64,000 nucleotides of DNA from Cladorhizidae sp. MBARI D1340-BT2 (taxonomy: Eukaryota; Porifera; Demospongiae; Poecilosclerida; Cladorhizidae), in contig JAQNBH010000015.1 of assembly GCA_028752905.1 (NCBI GenBank), forward strand, positions 15,918,169 to 15,982,168, given 5' to 3'. A program made the translations under genes and the position numbers. The notes under the pieces are model-generated. The model had not been told where the DNA came from. It searched no databases and saw only the letters and a program-made list of their open reading frames with translations. Positions 44,280-56,609 of this stretch are shown here, in pieces (within the stretch, counting starts at the first letter, position 1; every line of letters starts with the position of its first letter).

Positions 44280-45480
44280 TGAGTTCCAGATATCCTCTTA
44301 AAATGAGATTTAGGAATAGCGACTTTTCATCCAACATTCATCTAACGGTGGTTTGGTGATAAATGGCATTTGTCCCCATTCTTCCTGCTCCATTATCCAA
44401 CATTCTTAATAGAAAAATCTTATTCATAAGTTACATAGGCTACACCAAAGCTGGTACATGTATTTGTCCTTCAACGGCTGCTACTGTCACATTCTGCTCT
44501 CATTTTTGTGCTTAAGCCCAATGTGGTCAAATTCATAATCATAATAACTCTCTCAGCCATACAGTGCTGCCCATGCAGTTTATATGAATGATTTGGGAAA
44601 GGTGGTTTTAGAGAGCTTGCCGTGGTTTATTAGGGTCTTGGTTAGTTGTTTTTTGCATTTCAGGATGGCTTGTTCTGCCATCTTGGTTATCAGCTATTAA
44701 GCCCACTCACATTTCTGCATGGAAAATTTCCCCCACCCCACCACCACCACCAGGGATGGAATTTATGGTGGAATTTTGGTCTGCCTCTGGGATTTGGGTC
44801 TGATCAGGGCACATATGAATACCTATATCTATATAGCCATAATAATAATAATAATAGTAGTAGCAGTTGAAGTAGTAACAGTAGTATAATTATATATATG
44901 GACATTTCACAGTAAATGGCTTGATATAGAGGTAATAGTAATTTGTAGTTCAGTTGCCATCCTTGTCTGAATGGATGGAATCTCTTTCCAGTCACAAGGA
45001 GTAGATATTTATATTAACCTGATAAAATTGAATTTCATGCTTCAGATCATCCACCTGAAACTACTTGGCCTTTTTTGCGAATTATTCTCTTTTTATCTTG
45101 ACTGCAACTAGTTGGATAACAGTTTCACACAGATCCTCCAAGAACTTCGTTAGCACAGAGTGTCTGAGAGTAGAGTGGTGATGATCCACAGTTGAATGCA
45201 CAAGGTACAGTACGAGTAGCCAGAATAACTCACCCCGACGAATATACATGTCCAGACCATTTTTCCTAGGGGACGGAATTTTGGTCCACTGAACCATTAT
45301 TATGTCACAAGCCCTATAATTTAATCTTGATACTGCAGAGCCCGTTAAGGCCAACACATATACTACATCACAGTCTAACAGTAACAACAGATAAAAATCT
45401 ATGTTATCAACATTATTTATAATATCCATAATACTAATAGCTAAGAGTGTCTGGCTGTTCAAGGATGGGGGGATCAAAGA
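44280..45480. other. No gene recognised
   Basis: A 131-codon open frame on the minus strand (45082-45477) adjoins the LINE relic that follows and could be its 3' region. It has no recognised domain. Confidence 0.4.
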
Positions 45481-46210
45481 TCATTCATTCATCAGCTCAC
45501 CATACCAACAGTTCCTTTCTCCTCTTCCACCACTTCCCAAATTAATACATAACAAACTCTCCCACCTCCCATCATTGCATCACTTACTCCCTCCACAACT
45601 TTCCCCAACAGCAAGCCACCTTTCCATCTTTGCCACTCTTCTATATTCATCCAGCAACTGTCCAATTCGGCACAATTCCTCCACTAATACCAACCAATCC
45701 TTCTTAAATTCCCCAGACATCATCAAGAAATATCCAACATTTTCCCCTGCTCCACCATCAGACACATCTCTCATCCCTAATTATTCCACATCCCTCTAAC
45801 AACCCAGCTGACACTGTTCTCAGTCTAAATTGCAACTTCACACCTTCCTGACCATGCATGGACCTCACATACCACACATCATCAGGAAATGTCCCACATC
45901 TTCCCCTGCTCCACCATAATACACATCTCTCATCCCTAATTATTCCACATCCCTCTAACAACCCAGCTGACACTGTTCTCAGTCTAAATTGCAACCTCAC
46001 ACCTTCCTGACCATGCATGGACCTCACATACCACACATCATCAGGAAATGTCCCACATCTTCCCCTGCTCCACCATCACTCACACCTCACAACCTTAATT
46101 ATTCCACATCCCTCTAACAACCCAGCTGACACAGTCCTCAGTCTAAATTGCAACGTCATGCCTTCCTGACCATGCATGGACCTCACATACCTATCCACCC
46201 CTGCACCATT
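45480..46210 (-). pseudogene. LINE ORF2 C-terminus with in-frame tandem triplication
   Basis: On the minus strand the sequence reads VRSMHGQEGVRLQFRLRTVS, AGLLEGCGIIRDERCVL, a Gly-Glu-rich stretch, then EFKKDWLVLVEELCRIGQ and LLDEYRRVAKMER. This is the region that follows RT in the same LINE family as the fragment at 43.3-44.2 kb (basic FRLRT, GLLE, then a Cys-containing knuckle, then E-F and DEYRR helices). The part from GQEG to VRSMH is present three times with a 159-bp period, exactly 53 codons, so the frame continues through the copies. The Cys knuckle is degraded (CVLWWS for an expected CxxC). Confidence 0.65.
45740..46195. repeat. 159-bp tandem repeat, 3 copies
   Basis: Copies begin near 45743, 45902 and 46060 with CTTCCCCTGCTCCACCAT and include TAATTATTCCACATCCCTCT and CCTTCCTGACCATGCATGGA. 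The first two are nearly identical and the third has more changes (CTCACACCTCACAACC). Confidence 0.93.
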
Positions 46211-48285
46211 CTTTGCTAGTTTCTACTTCAGCATACTCTTGATATTTACATTAACAATACTATAATCTATATCCCCTTATGCTCACTATACCAGTTATTA
46301 TTCTCAAACATGTTATAAATTCCACTTCTGTATTGTAACATTAAAGATGTTTCCACATGGTCATGAAGACAATGTTCTTGCTGCTTACTGAAGCAAGTTG
46401 TTAAGAGTGAGAAAACCAAAGTGAAGAAGGCTGCAGATAAAAAATCATCCTTGTAATGAGTCATGACTCATATGCCAAGTTGATTGATAAGACTACATAT
46501 TGCATCATTAGTTTATATATCAAACTACTCACAATAATTATATGAAAAAAGACCAAAGTTATGTTCAAAATTGGTTCCAATTATGCTGGTATTATGCCTG
46601 CCCCTCAGAAGTCCCTATTATGCTCTATATTATGCTGGCATAATCTACCTTAGCATAGCTTATATTATGCTACATTATGTAAATTACCTGCATCATTAAT
46701 AATTATTCAATCGTGTGATGCAAATTCTAATGACCGGTATGCTGGATCTTGATAACCTTCAACCTCTACCCAGTTATGAAAGGAAATAGTCTGTCAGACT
46801 TTAGTGTCCATTTGGAGTTCAAATTTCTTATAACAAAGGCAATCTTCAAGTATTAGCTAGAGTTTGTCCATATTCCCTAACAGAAACTTGGACAGACATA
46901 TGGAGAAAAGATGACTGCTAATCTTCTCACTTCTGTATCTCTCTATTGATTAGATGCAGTCAATTATCTTTCCATCATATTATATAATTTTAATATAATG
47001 TTATTATAGAGATCACTTCAACTGTATAATTGTTTCAAGAAATGCACACAACAAATTGGTAAATGTATTGTTTAATTCGTACTTAATATAATGTAGTTAA
47101 AGAGTTAGCATATTTTCTTCTTCCTTTTTTTTGTGGCTTATTTCCAGATATTCTACATTTTCTCTTTAATCAATAGATAATTTGGCATTCGATGTTGTAC
47201 TTCTTTTATTTTATCTCTTGTAATGCAACACTCCTTCTCTATGTTTCCCCCACTACTATATACAATCTCCTAACAGAGTTTTCAATGGTATTACAGATGT
47301 TTTTATTTTTGGTGTAATTGTAGATATCCAGCTGCACTTACTTTTAGCACCTTGTAATTGTGCATGCACACCAAATGCTGATGAAGGTTATAGTGAAATG
47401 TTGAGAAAGTAAATGTTCAGTTGATTATTGGTAAGGTTATTGTAAGCCAGCTGTTATTATTTTGTTTTTTTGTTTTTTTAACGAGTGAAGGTAATCCTCA
47501 CTGGGTATATAGTAGGATGGAAAAGTTTGTACTTCAATGAATGCCTTATAACTCCCTCTATTTGTTTGATTTGATTTGACATCATTAAAAACTCACTATT
47601 GCTGGAGAGCACGTTGATGAATTGAGTAGCTAGCTATGTCAGATTGAAAATCTAATATCCTTTCCTAGTAGTTACTAATCATGCAGCCAGTTTTCATTTG
47701 TCTGCAGTCAGTTGTCTTTTCTCAGATCTGTGCTGCTGTTTTCATTAAAAAAATATATATGCTTGACCAGATTATACACCTCACCTTGCATTTTATTTCT
47801 AGATTACATAGCATGAGGACATTTTTATAACTTTGACTAAGTCAATTTAAATATAGTGCTGTTTCTATCAAACACCACGAGGTGGTATGACTGTTCTGAT
47901 CAGCATCTATAAAAGTAATATATGGAAAATGAATCAGTTAAAAAAATTCAATAAGTGACCAGATTAATGTTGTAAAAAACATGTTACACCTATTCCGATG
48001 ATGACGCAAAACCAATATAATTTCTCTGCTATAATTTTTTTAATTTAGGCACATGTGATATAATACGTAAATATTGAGTATAGACATATATATATTTTTT
48101 ATTGTGTGCATAATAGTTGAATGTCAATATTTTAAATATGCATGGTTTTGATGGTTGTGATGTGTTGCAATAGATATGCCTTGAATTTTGGATGTGATGT
48201 GATGTCTTCTGTTGACCATGTTGGAAATGGCAAAAATTCACCAAATTAATCTGGACCCACCATGCTTGAAACGGGATGGTCAAAA
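46211..48285. other. No gene recognised
   Basis: AT-rich. It contains a plus-strand copy of the dispersed hairpin repeat at about 47383-47440 (GCTGATGAAGGTTATAG then CAGTTGATTATTGGTAAGGT) and a TTATGCT/ATTATGC-rich patch at 46590-46680. Confidence 0.5.
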
Positions 48286-48520
48286 AAGCATGCCTACCCA
48301 TTGTGGAAGTCATGGAACACTTCCGTGTATACTTGACAGGGATCCACTTTAACATCACAAAACCACAAGTCTCTCTGCTACCTCGAGCATATGCGAAATG
48401 CAGAAGGAAGGTTCACCCAAAGGGTCGTACTACTACAATTCTGTGAGATTACCAATGCCGATGGACTATATATCACAACAGGGGTGGGAGGAGATCCTAC
48501 AGGAGAGGAAAGGAATGGGG
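48285..48520 (+). pseudogene. Possible Ty3/gypsy RNase H relic
   Basis: The plus strand reads IVEVMEHFRVYLTGIHFNIT, then LLPRAYAKCRRKVHPKGR and DYQ. This follows the order of the gypsy RNase H region (I/V-x-E/A-x-x-x-F-R-x-Y-L-x-G-x-x-F, then the GR...RW...LQDY segment). The TDH motif is not preserved and stops follow. Similarity is judged by eye and weak in the second half. Confidence 0.4.
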
Positions 48521-51500
48521 GGGGAGTAGAAGTAGCCAACCTAGGAAAACTCTGACATTTTAGGGAATTCATCAAGACCAGGTGAAACTACCTGTGGCAG
48601 ATACTTAACTCTTTGAAGGAATTGTGTGGACCACTTGATCAGAAGAAATATATGCACAGAGCTAGATATAATTGGAAAGGGAGGTGTGGCATAAAGATTT
48701 GGAAGTTTTTGCTGTTATAAAAGGAGTCCTCAGGAGCTAGAGTTTTGTGAATGTGAGTGCAGGTGAAATCAATGAGACAGTTATCATCTTTGATTCAGTT
48801 TTTCGCAGCAGAGCTATGTAAACCGCAGTAACAGAATAATTTAATCTCCTACAGTGCAAACATCTTTACAACCAGCAGGTAGATGTCACATCTTGTCTCT
48901 CTGTGAAACTCAAGAATGGCATGGGGCAAAGGAAATGTGAGGGGAGGAGTAGTGGAGGAGGAGGATGGTGGTGTAAATTCGAGGAGAGAGGAGGAAATAA
49001 AATGCAACACTAACGGATAAAAATGGAATAAACGAAAATAAAATAAATGGAAACAAAAAGATAATAAAAAATGGAGTATAGAATAGAAGCACGTTCTTTA
49101 CGGAGGTAGTTTGGAATCATATGATATAACTGCCAAGGGTAATCGGAAGACACATCGACCAAATTCCCCTACTGAAACACCTGAAGTGTACTATAAACAA
49201 TCTTTGGCGACACCTTTGTTACACCATGTGGATTGACATATGGAAATCAGATTTAAATTGTAAACATCTTGGCCTTCTGTTTCTTCCTTGCCCAGGTGTT
49301 CTTCTGAGTTTATCATGGGTCTTCTCTAACATATAGCTCAGATCTTCCATCACCATCATTAGTAAGAGCTGAAACCAATGAAAATTAATGGGCAGAATTC
49401 CAAAGGAAGATCAAGTTAACATCTAACATTCCTAACTTGTGATGAACCTAACATTAAGGTATTACTTACTATAGCATGTACACTTCCTATTACAGTTTGT
49501 GAGAACATTCAAACAGTCACATCAAGCTTGTAAAGAATATTACCTCATTCAACAATGTCAAAAAAGGTCTCGTCTAGCCATGATACACATCCACACAAAT
49601 ACATGGCTTGCATTTCAACATCCTACATATGTAATTTGTCTGTAATTTGTCCGATAACAACAAATAGTTTACTTTTTCATGTTTTTGTTTGTTGAGTTTG
49701 TAATGTGTGGCATCAACTAAAAAGTGTGTGATTTGTGTTTAAAAGAACTACCCCTTCTGAAATTCTGGATCTGTCTCTGTGATCTGTAAAAAAAATTCAT
49801 AAAATTATATTGCTTGGGTTGCCATATGGAGAATTAGTATACTCCTTACAGATTCAAAACTGGTGCAATGTTGGGACAAGAACCACCTCAGACTGTGAGA
49901 TAATTTCTAGTTTAGCACGGCCATTTAATTAGCAAACATGTCCATAGGAGAATAGAGTGGATAAGTCAGAATGCAACCTCACCAACCATTCTGTCATCTT
50001 GTTCCCACTTGCCTGTGGCAGGCAGTTTTCTTTCCTCTAGCTAGTTTCTAATCTGCTGCGTTTTTTCTAATGATTTAATTAGCCCACATTTATGCCAATC
50101 ATTCATCCTTGGTGTGGCATGCTAAGATAGTCATGTGCTGAGATTGTACTCAATCACATAGCACTTGGAGGGGGTCTGGCACATGTGAGATTGTAATGGT
50201 TGTAGCAGTGTAGATCTCGTGGGTTCTCCCAGCAACAAAATAAGGCCTTGTGGCTGCATTTGTGGCAGTCTAAAAGATGATAGATGTGCTGTAAAGACAG
50301 TGGAATAGAACTCTATAAAAGTTTATAAGAATTGAATTTAGATCTATGTGAAAGCATCTGGCACCTCCTCTTGTATTGGTCTCTGCTTGTGTTGAATTGA
50401 ACAACCCTTTACTTAGTAACATATCGTACCATATGAACTTTGGCACAATAAAGTCGTCCTGACTCTTTCTCAACAACTTGTTATATGGCGACAGCTAGGA
50501 GCATATCTGTGTCTCATTACCATCGCAGTTATCATCTGAATGACCAGCTACTCTCATCTAGTCTGTTTTTTGGTCATATTTTTGGCTTAAGTGATTCCAG
50601 ATTGCTGCCAAGTTTCTGCTAGTGTCACAGTATATTTTATCGCTAGGTTATTGTGTCACAGAGACAAAATATCCTAGGATATTGTGTCAATAGATTGGTT
50701 TGAGTGCCAAAATATCCTGGAGCTACTTGGATGTATGTTGCTGAAATCTTCTAAAAATTTACAGGGTTTGCCTAAAGGTAATAAGAGTTCTGGCAAAAAT
50801 ATCTGTCCAGTTTGCTTCGATGGTGTTATGTTGCTTCGACTATCCCTGGAAAGATTCTGGTACGTAATTTGATATTTCTGCTGTAATGACCCCTGCTCCC
50901 CCAAAAATGGGGAAAAAATCGATTCTCAGACTACGAGTTCAATTTAGTTTATTAGGCTTCTGATCCTAATTTGTCAGATATATTGAGATTCTCAAAATTT
51001 TTATCCTTTCTATCAGTGAATCATGGTTGCTTCAATTTAGGCCAAAGAATTCTCCTCTTCTCCATGTCTCAGGGTACTTAAAGTTAAGTTCATTCATTAC
51101 CATGATATCAATGAATTCTCTCAAACCATGCTTTCTCAACAGTCGAAAAATTTCAATCAAACCTGATCAGATACTACAAGAATGTGCAGCCTATCTCTAC
51201 TTCTCAAACAAAAGTTCATCTTAAGGGGGGGCTATGCCTCCAAAATTCGAGATTTCTTTTTTCCCCTTTCCCCCCCCCCTACTTCTGGCAAACAATTTTT
51301 TTCTCCATGTAAACAGATCAAGAAACTACAAAGAGGACACATCTTGCATGATATTTGCCCTAATTTGGTCTATATGTTTCTCATTTTTCCCCCCCAATTT
51401 TTTTTTTGCCGTAAAGCTCATAACTTTTCTACACTTCACCAAAAAAATATAATTTTTATATCATCGGATAGCCCTTCTAATTATCTGTCTTTTGTATGTG

Positions 51501-51730
51501 CCAAAATTTTGAGTACTCTAGGTATTAGCAAGTAATGGATGTTTGAAGTGGTGAGGTTTGTGATTTTTCCTGGTGTTTTCCAGTTGCCAAAGCGGTGGCC
51601 TGCCAGTGAAAAACCTATACATTTATTGATAATCTGTTCACATGTTGCAGATAAGGGTCTTCTCTATCAGTTGACAAAATCTGGGACTTTGGTCTTGTTA
51701 ATTAGGGCAGTTATGAATTGTACTGCAAGA
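48521..51730. other. No gene recognised
   Basis: Short open frames only. Poly-C and poly-T patches at 51265-51280 and 51388-51410 make long Pro/Phe-rich frames that are not coding. Confidence 0.5.
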
Positions 51731-51890
51731 TAGATCAACTTATTTAGGGATCTTGATGTATCTTCCGAGAAAATATGTCTGCAGACATTTAACATATCAT
51801 TAGGCAAGATAGATCAACTTATTTAGGGATCTTGATGTATCTTCCCAGAAAATATGTCTGCAGAGTCATTCAACATATCATTAGGAACAA
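51730..51890. repeat. About 78-bp direct duplication
   Basis: AGATAGATCAACTTATTTAG and GGATCTTGATGTATCTTCC occur twice, each followed by AGAAAATATGTCTGCAGA and ACATATCATTAGG. A more diverged version, including the stretch up to the poly-C at 51978, recurs at 52670-52880. Confidence 0.9.
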
Positions 51891-52019
51891 AGCATAAGGA
51901 AATAGGGAATAAAATGACCTGCATATACAACAAAAGTTATGGCGATTTATAATACTTTGGTGGTGCTGACGTACGTTCCCCCCCCCCCCCCCCCCTCCCC
52001 CGACACACACCCCTGGCGA

Positions 52020-53355
52020 CTTCACATGAAATCAATTCAAACTGTTGTTGCATCTATATACTTGCTATTTCCAAAGTTTTAGAGACATAGGATGCTTCTT
52101 TCAAAGTTATGGTGGATCTACTTCATCATACATTTCTTTGACATGCACAAACATTCAGCTTTAAAGGAAAATTCCATAACAATTTTCATCATATTTTTCT
52201 TTCTAACATGTAGATATAGGCACAGAAAAACCTAAGAGTCACGGAAGTAAAAAAAAAAAGATCAAGGAATTGCTAAAACTTGTAAAAGAACATATTTTGT
52301 CAAGTGCTAACTCAAACATTTCGTTTTCCAAACTTGGAATGCTTATTCCCACAATTAATGGAAATATTTATTGTTGCGAGAATAACTTTAAAACGGTTTG
52401 CTCATTTTTGGAGCTATGTATGTCATTTTAGAGCTCTTTTAGTACTCTGTGATATCCATGAATCAGATTTTGGTTTACTGCAAGGATTGCCAAGAGATGG
52501 TGGTTAGAAGAGGTGGCCTCTAGTTTTTATCAGTTTTTCAGACTCTGTAAGTGTGTAACTAATCAACATGACAACATATGGTAACTTTGCTCCATGGATA
52601 TCACTGAGACACTCCTTAGCAAGCTACACACCAATTATAAGTAAATGACTTCAAATCGTTAGGCAGCTAGGTCTGCCACAAATATCTTGGAGTCACCTCG
52701 ATGTTTCTGCATGTATCTTCTGAGAAAATTATGTATTATAGAGATATTAACACTTTATAAAAACAAACACAGAATAATAAAGACTTTGGTATGATAAATA
52801 CTTGTGTAGACGAAAGAGAAAAAAAGTTATGACAATTAGAAATAGGTACAACTATTTTGTGGTTTTGACGCATAGTCCCCCCTTAATGAAATTTCTCAAG
52901 GCAAGAGATCAGGCTGAAAAACCTTGAAGAACCTTAGTGTGAAACTCGATACAAAAAAGAGAACAGCCTTGAGATACAAATCTCATTTGTTTTCCTCTAT
53001 GCCCACAACCTTGAAGAGCTGATGTTGAATGAATCTTTCATTCAAGCTATTTGTCTGTGGATGATATGAACTGGTTAATCTGCTCTCTATATCAGTCAGC
53101 CAGCAAAGCTCATCATTTACTGATAGTCATAACAGCTAGCATACATGATAATATAAGTACACTTGTGCCACCTTATTTACAAACTGCCACCTTTGATTAC
53201 TGATTTTTACTTTGTAGCAACCATGCCTGGTGAAGCATGTGAAGAAAAACTCAGCAACAACAGTTGCAATTTTGTAGTTACTTCCGGCTATTTGGAGAAG
53301 AAACAAAACTGTCATTCTTTACTTGCTTCCACTGGTAGTTCAGGAGTCATACTAT
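52020..53355. other. No gene recognised
   Basis: Includes the diverged repeat at 52670-52880 (GATGTTTCTGCATGTATCTT, CTGAGAAAATTATG, GTTATGACAATTAGAAATAG). Nothing else is identified. Confidence 0.5.
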
Positions 53356-53359
53356 GGTT

Positions 53360-54720
53360 TCAGTGAGGCAGACATATGGGGATTACATTTTAGAATAGCT
53401 AGAGAAAACTATTTATCTTACTTATAGCTGTGACCTATCTGAGAATGCAGAGTGCATTTGAATGAGAGAACAGTTCTCCCTACTTTTTTAGAATGGAGTA
53501 CCCTACCCCGAGTTTTTTGTGACCTGTCTAAGCAAGTGCATTTCTGGTGCAATGCATGATAGGCATTGCAGTATATGGTCATCCCCTTTAAATCCTGGGG
53601 GTTACACTCTCCTAGTTCTCAGTGACACCTGGTCACTGTATAGTAGTGTCCTTCTCTTGCTATTCGATGGTCAGCTGAGGAGGCAGTTCATTTGAGCATA
53701 AATAGCCTAGATTTCAATGAGGTGATTAAAGCATCTTGATTGGAGAAGTTATGCCTAGATATTAGTTGTGACCTATCTGAGGGTGGAGTGTAGTTGTTGC
53801 AGTATCTGGTAACTTCCCTTTTAATCTCTCTCGACGTTTCAACTAGATGCTCTAGCCCTGATCAGTTCCCCGGAGGTCAGTTCTTACTGACTTCCAGTCA
53901 CCAAATGCTAGGGATGGAGTGATCTCCCTTGCCTGAAGAGGCAGTTCATTTTTTATACTGATTCAAGTGAGGCAGATAACTGAGAATTGCAATTTAGAAT
54001 ATCTAGACCAAAATATTTGTCTTACTTAGTCGTGACCTATTTGAGAATGGAGTGCGCCCTTCCTCCTCTGGATGGAGTACCTTCCCCCCCGAGTTAGTTG
54101 TGATCTTCTAAGCAGGTATTAGCTACAGTGCATTTCAGGTGCAATGCATGGCATGTATTGAAGTTCACGATGGCCCTTCTCCTCTTAAAATGACCATGGG
54201 AGTCATTGTATCAGTAACCTAACATCGGATGGAGTGACCACTGTCTCGCTATTCTGAGTAGGCAGTTTATTGGAGGGTAAATAGACTCGATTTCAGTGAG
54301 GCAGACATCTGAGGGTTGCATTTTAATGTGGATAGACCATAATATTTAACTTACTATGTAGTTACCTATCTGAGGAAGGAGTGAGAAAACACTAACCCCT
54401 TGTGCAGTTCCCTACCTCTGGATGGACCCCAGTTTGTTGTGACCTCTCCAAACAGGTATTATAGCGACCAGAAATTGAGCTCAGACACCCTTTGAAAGAC
54501 TCTCAAAATGAATGGATCAGGAGTGGAGGTTATTAGAGATTACCAATCATGTCTGCATATAATATAAGCTCTTTCCCTTATCTATGTTGTGTTCAGTCTG
54601 TCCATCTCACAGGATACTAGTCCCTCATCTGAGGGTCAAGTGGATTCCATTTCTAGTGGCTAGGCCAGAAAAAGAAGCTTACTAAAATAATTGTGACCTA
54701 GCTGAGGATGTGTGTATTTG
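53360..54720. repeat. Degenerate higher-order repeat of about 300-340 bp, 5 copies
   Basis: The anchor GTGACCTATCTGAG (with variants) recurs near 53430, 53767, 54033, 54370 and 54690. It is usually preceded by GTGAGGCAGACATCTGAG-like sequence and by TTTAGAATATCTAGA, and followed by GGAGTG. Copies differ by many indels. A minus-strand dispersed hairpin repeat has inserted near 53825-53875 (CTCTCGACGTTTCAACTAGA). Confidence 0.75.
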
Positions 54721-55079
54721 TGTAAAGAAACACCTGAGAATTTCAACTTCGACTAGCTTGGCTAGGATTCTGTCTTACTGAGTTGTTAAATGGAGTGCAT
54801 TTGAGTGAGAAAAGTGTGACCGCATGTATCTGAGTTGTAGTTGTGTGCATAATGGAGTTGCCCTGTATTTCAGTCACTGTAATGAGTAATTGAATTGTTT
54901 TCTGGCCCTTCTGACCACCAGTATCTGGTGACACCTTTGACCACCCCTCCCCCCCTTTTACTGAATCCCACATACAAATGATACCTTGTATTGTTACAGT
55001 AGATATTTCAACAAAAGAAAAGGTCTTTGGAAGTATAGCTGCATTAAATCACTGCAAAACCAATGCTCAGTGTTTTTGG

Positions 55080-56300
55080 TTAGTGAGGTCTCAAATCCTA
55101 CATACTTTAAATCGTGCCACTCCTCACAATTGTCACCCAGATCATGTTCCCGATTGTCTCTGGCATCCTACAAGAGCAGTAGAGGTATATTGGTGGCAAT
55201 TTTGCTTTTCTCTGTGTATATATAAGGAATGGTAATTTCCCACTGCTGAACAATCACTTCACATTTTTTTCTTGGTTGAATTCCATACCTTCAACGACGT
55301 TAGCCCTGGCCATATGGTATGCATATATGATAGCAAAAACACCCGAGTCATTAGCAGCCTTTTGCTGTTGCACGTCTCCACCATAATTTCCAGGTTTTCA
55401 ATGGACAAATTAATGGTAATTCATTGCTAGCTGATGAGTCAATGATGACTATCCCCCCACATTATCTCAAAGACAGTTACTTCATTATCCCTACTGCTGG
55501 ACATAACCCAGTGGTTGCCATAGAAGCTATGAATTTGGATTGTTTCTTCTGAATGACTCTGTACATGTAAGAAACCATCATTTTGAACCAAAAGTGGGGA
55601 GTGCAACGCAGAAATATTTGGATAATCATTTTGAATTTGTGCCAAACTAATGTGCTCATCAGTTAGCTATTTCCAGTTTCCAGCTCCTTCTTCATTCTCT
55701 ATAGAATAAGAAATAATGTTACTACATAGTTAAATAAATTCTTCAATGCCGGGCCCATATTATAATCCAAACAAATAACATGTACATATAAAAACCTTGT
55801 AATAAGTAAGAGTATGCATGTTAAACGATATGTATATATCTTATGATTTTATCATGGCAGTAACTTTCACATCTGTAAAAAAATTATGGCAACTTCTTCA
55901 GTACATATGCTCAGCAGTTGTTGAGCTTCTGGCCATTTCATGAAATCATCAGTTTCCAGCCTCTGTTCATGGCAGAGGTCCAGTGAGATCAATACTGACC
56001 TGTAATAAAACATTCTGTTTGTGTCTGGAATTCTTACTATAATTATATATAGACACCTGTTTCCAAACTTCAGGTTCCACGTGTATTATGAGCTGTGCAG
56101 AGAATTTGGTAAAGTTTTCTTTGACTCTGACATTTGCCACAAGTCTCTAAGCATCATACTGGTCTTGTCAGATTTCCAATAAAATCTTGAACGAATCTTC
56201 TGCCATGTTTTGTCTCGATCCAAATGACCACCAAGAATAAGATGCTAGTTAATATTTATCAACAGTAACTAACAAAGCTATACCTCCCTGTGTGGTGTGA
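55080..56300 (-). pseudogene. Ginger1-like transposase relic: integrase, Ulp1-like protease, PHD-like finger
   Basis: From high to low coordinates the minus strand shows four parts. First, an HHCC zinc-binding and integrase start (VMHACHTTQ, GGHLDRDKTWQKIRSRFYW, ETCGKCQ; 56150-56300). Second, VSIDLTGPLP (about 55985) and MKWPEAQQ (about 55925), typical of gypsy-type integrase cores. Third, a C48/Ulp1-like protease (QIHSFYGNHWVMSSS about 55505, then VQQQKAANDSGVFAI about 55345). Fourth, a PHD-like YCSCRMP with DNCEEWHDLKYVGFET in a shifted frame (about 55090-55170). The protease Cys is Ser (DSG for DCG) and the Asp region reads VFEI. A gt...ag gap of about 57 nt separates WKQ from VSIDL. Integrase plus C-terminal Ulp1 is the published layout of Ginger1 DNA transposons, which is an inference here. 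Confidence 0.6.
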
Positions 56301-56609
56301 CATGCATGCATCACTCGCACTTTTTCTTCAACAGATTTAACACAAATTCTCCATAGTGAATCTTTATTTGCTTTTCTCATATATATATATCTTGAAATAC
56401 AAGGTGCCATCTTTGCTATTTAATGCATATAAATAAACACAATGAAAGGCTCTGGTGAGTACTACAATAACCCTTTCTAATGTAGAATGAAGCACCTTTT
56501 CAGATTGCCATTAAAAAATCTCTATGCTGGATGTGAAAGGGGACTCACACCGTTTCTTTTTCAGAATTCTACTGGAGTACTGATGAACTACAAGTTAACA
56601 AACATGGAT

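Noticed and set aside
45082..45477. 131-codon minus-strand frame after the LINE C-terminus
   Set aside because: It may be LINE 3' sequence. No domain or splice evidence supports a separate gene.
51182..51535. 117-codon plus-strand frame
   Set aside because: It is Pro/Phe/Lys-rich because of poly-C and poly-T patches and has no domain.
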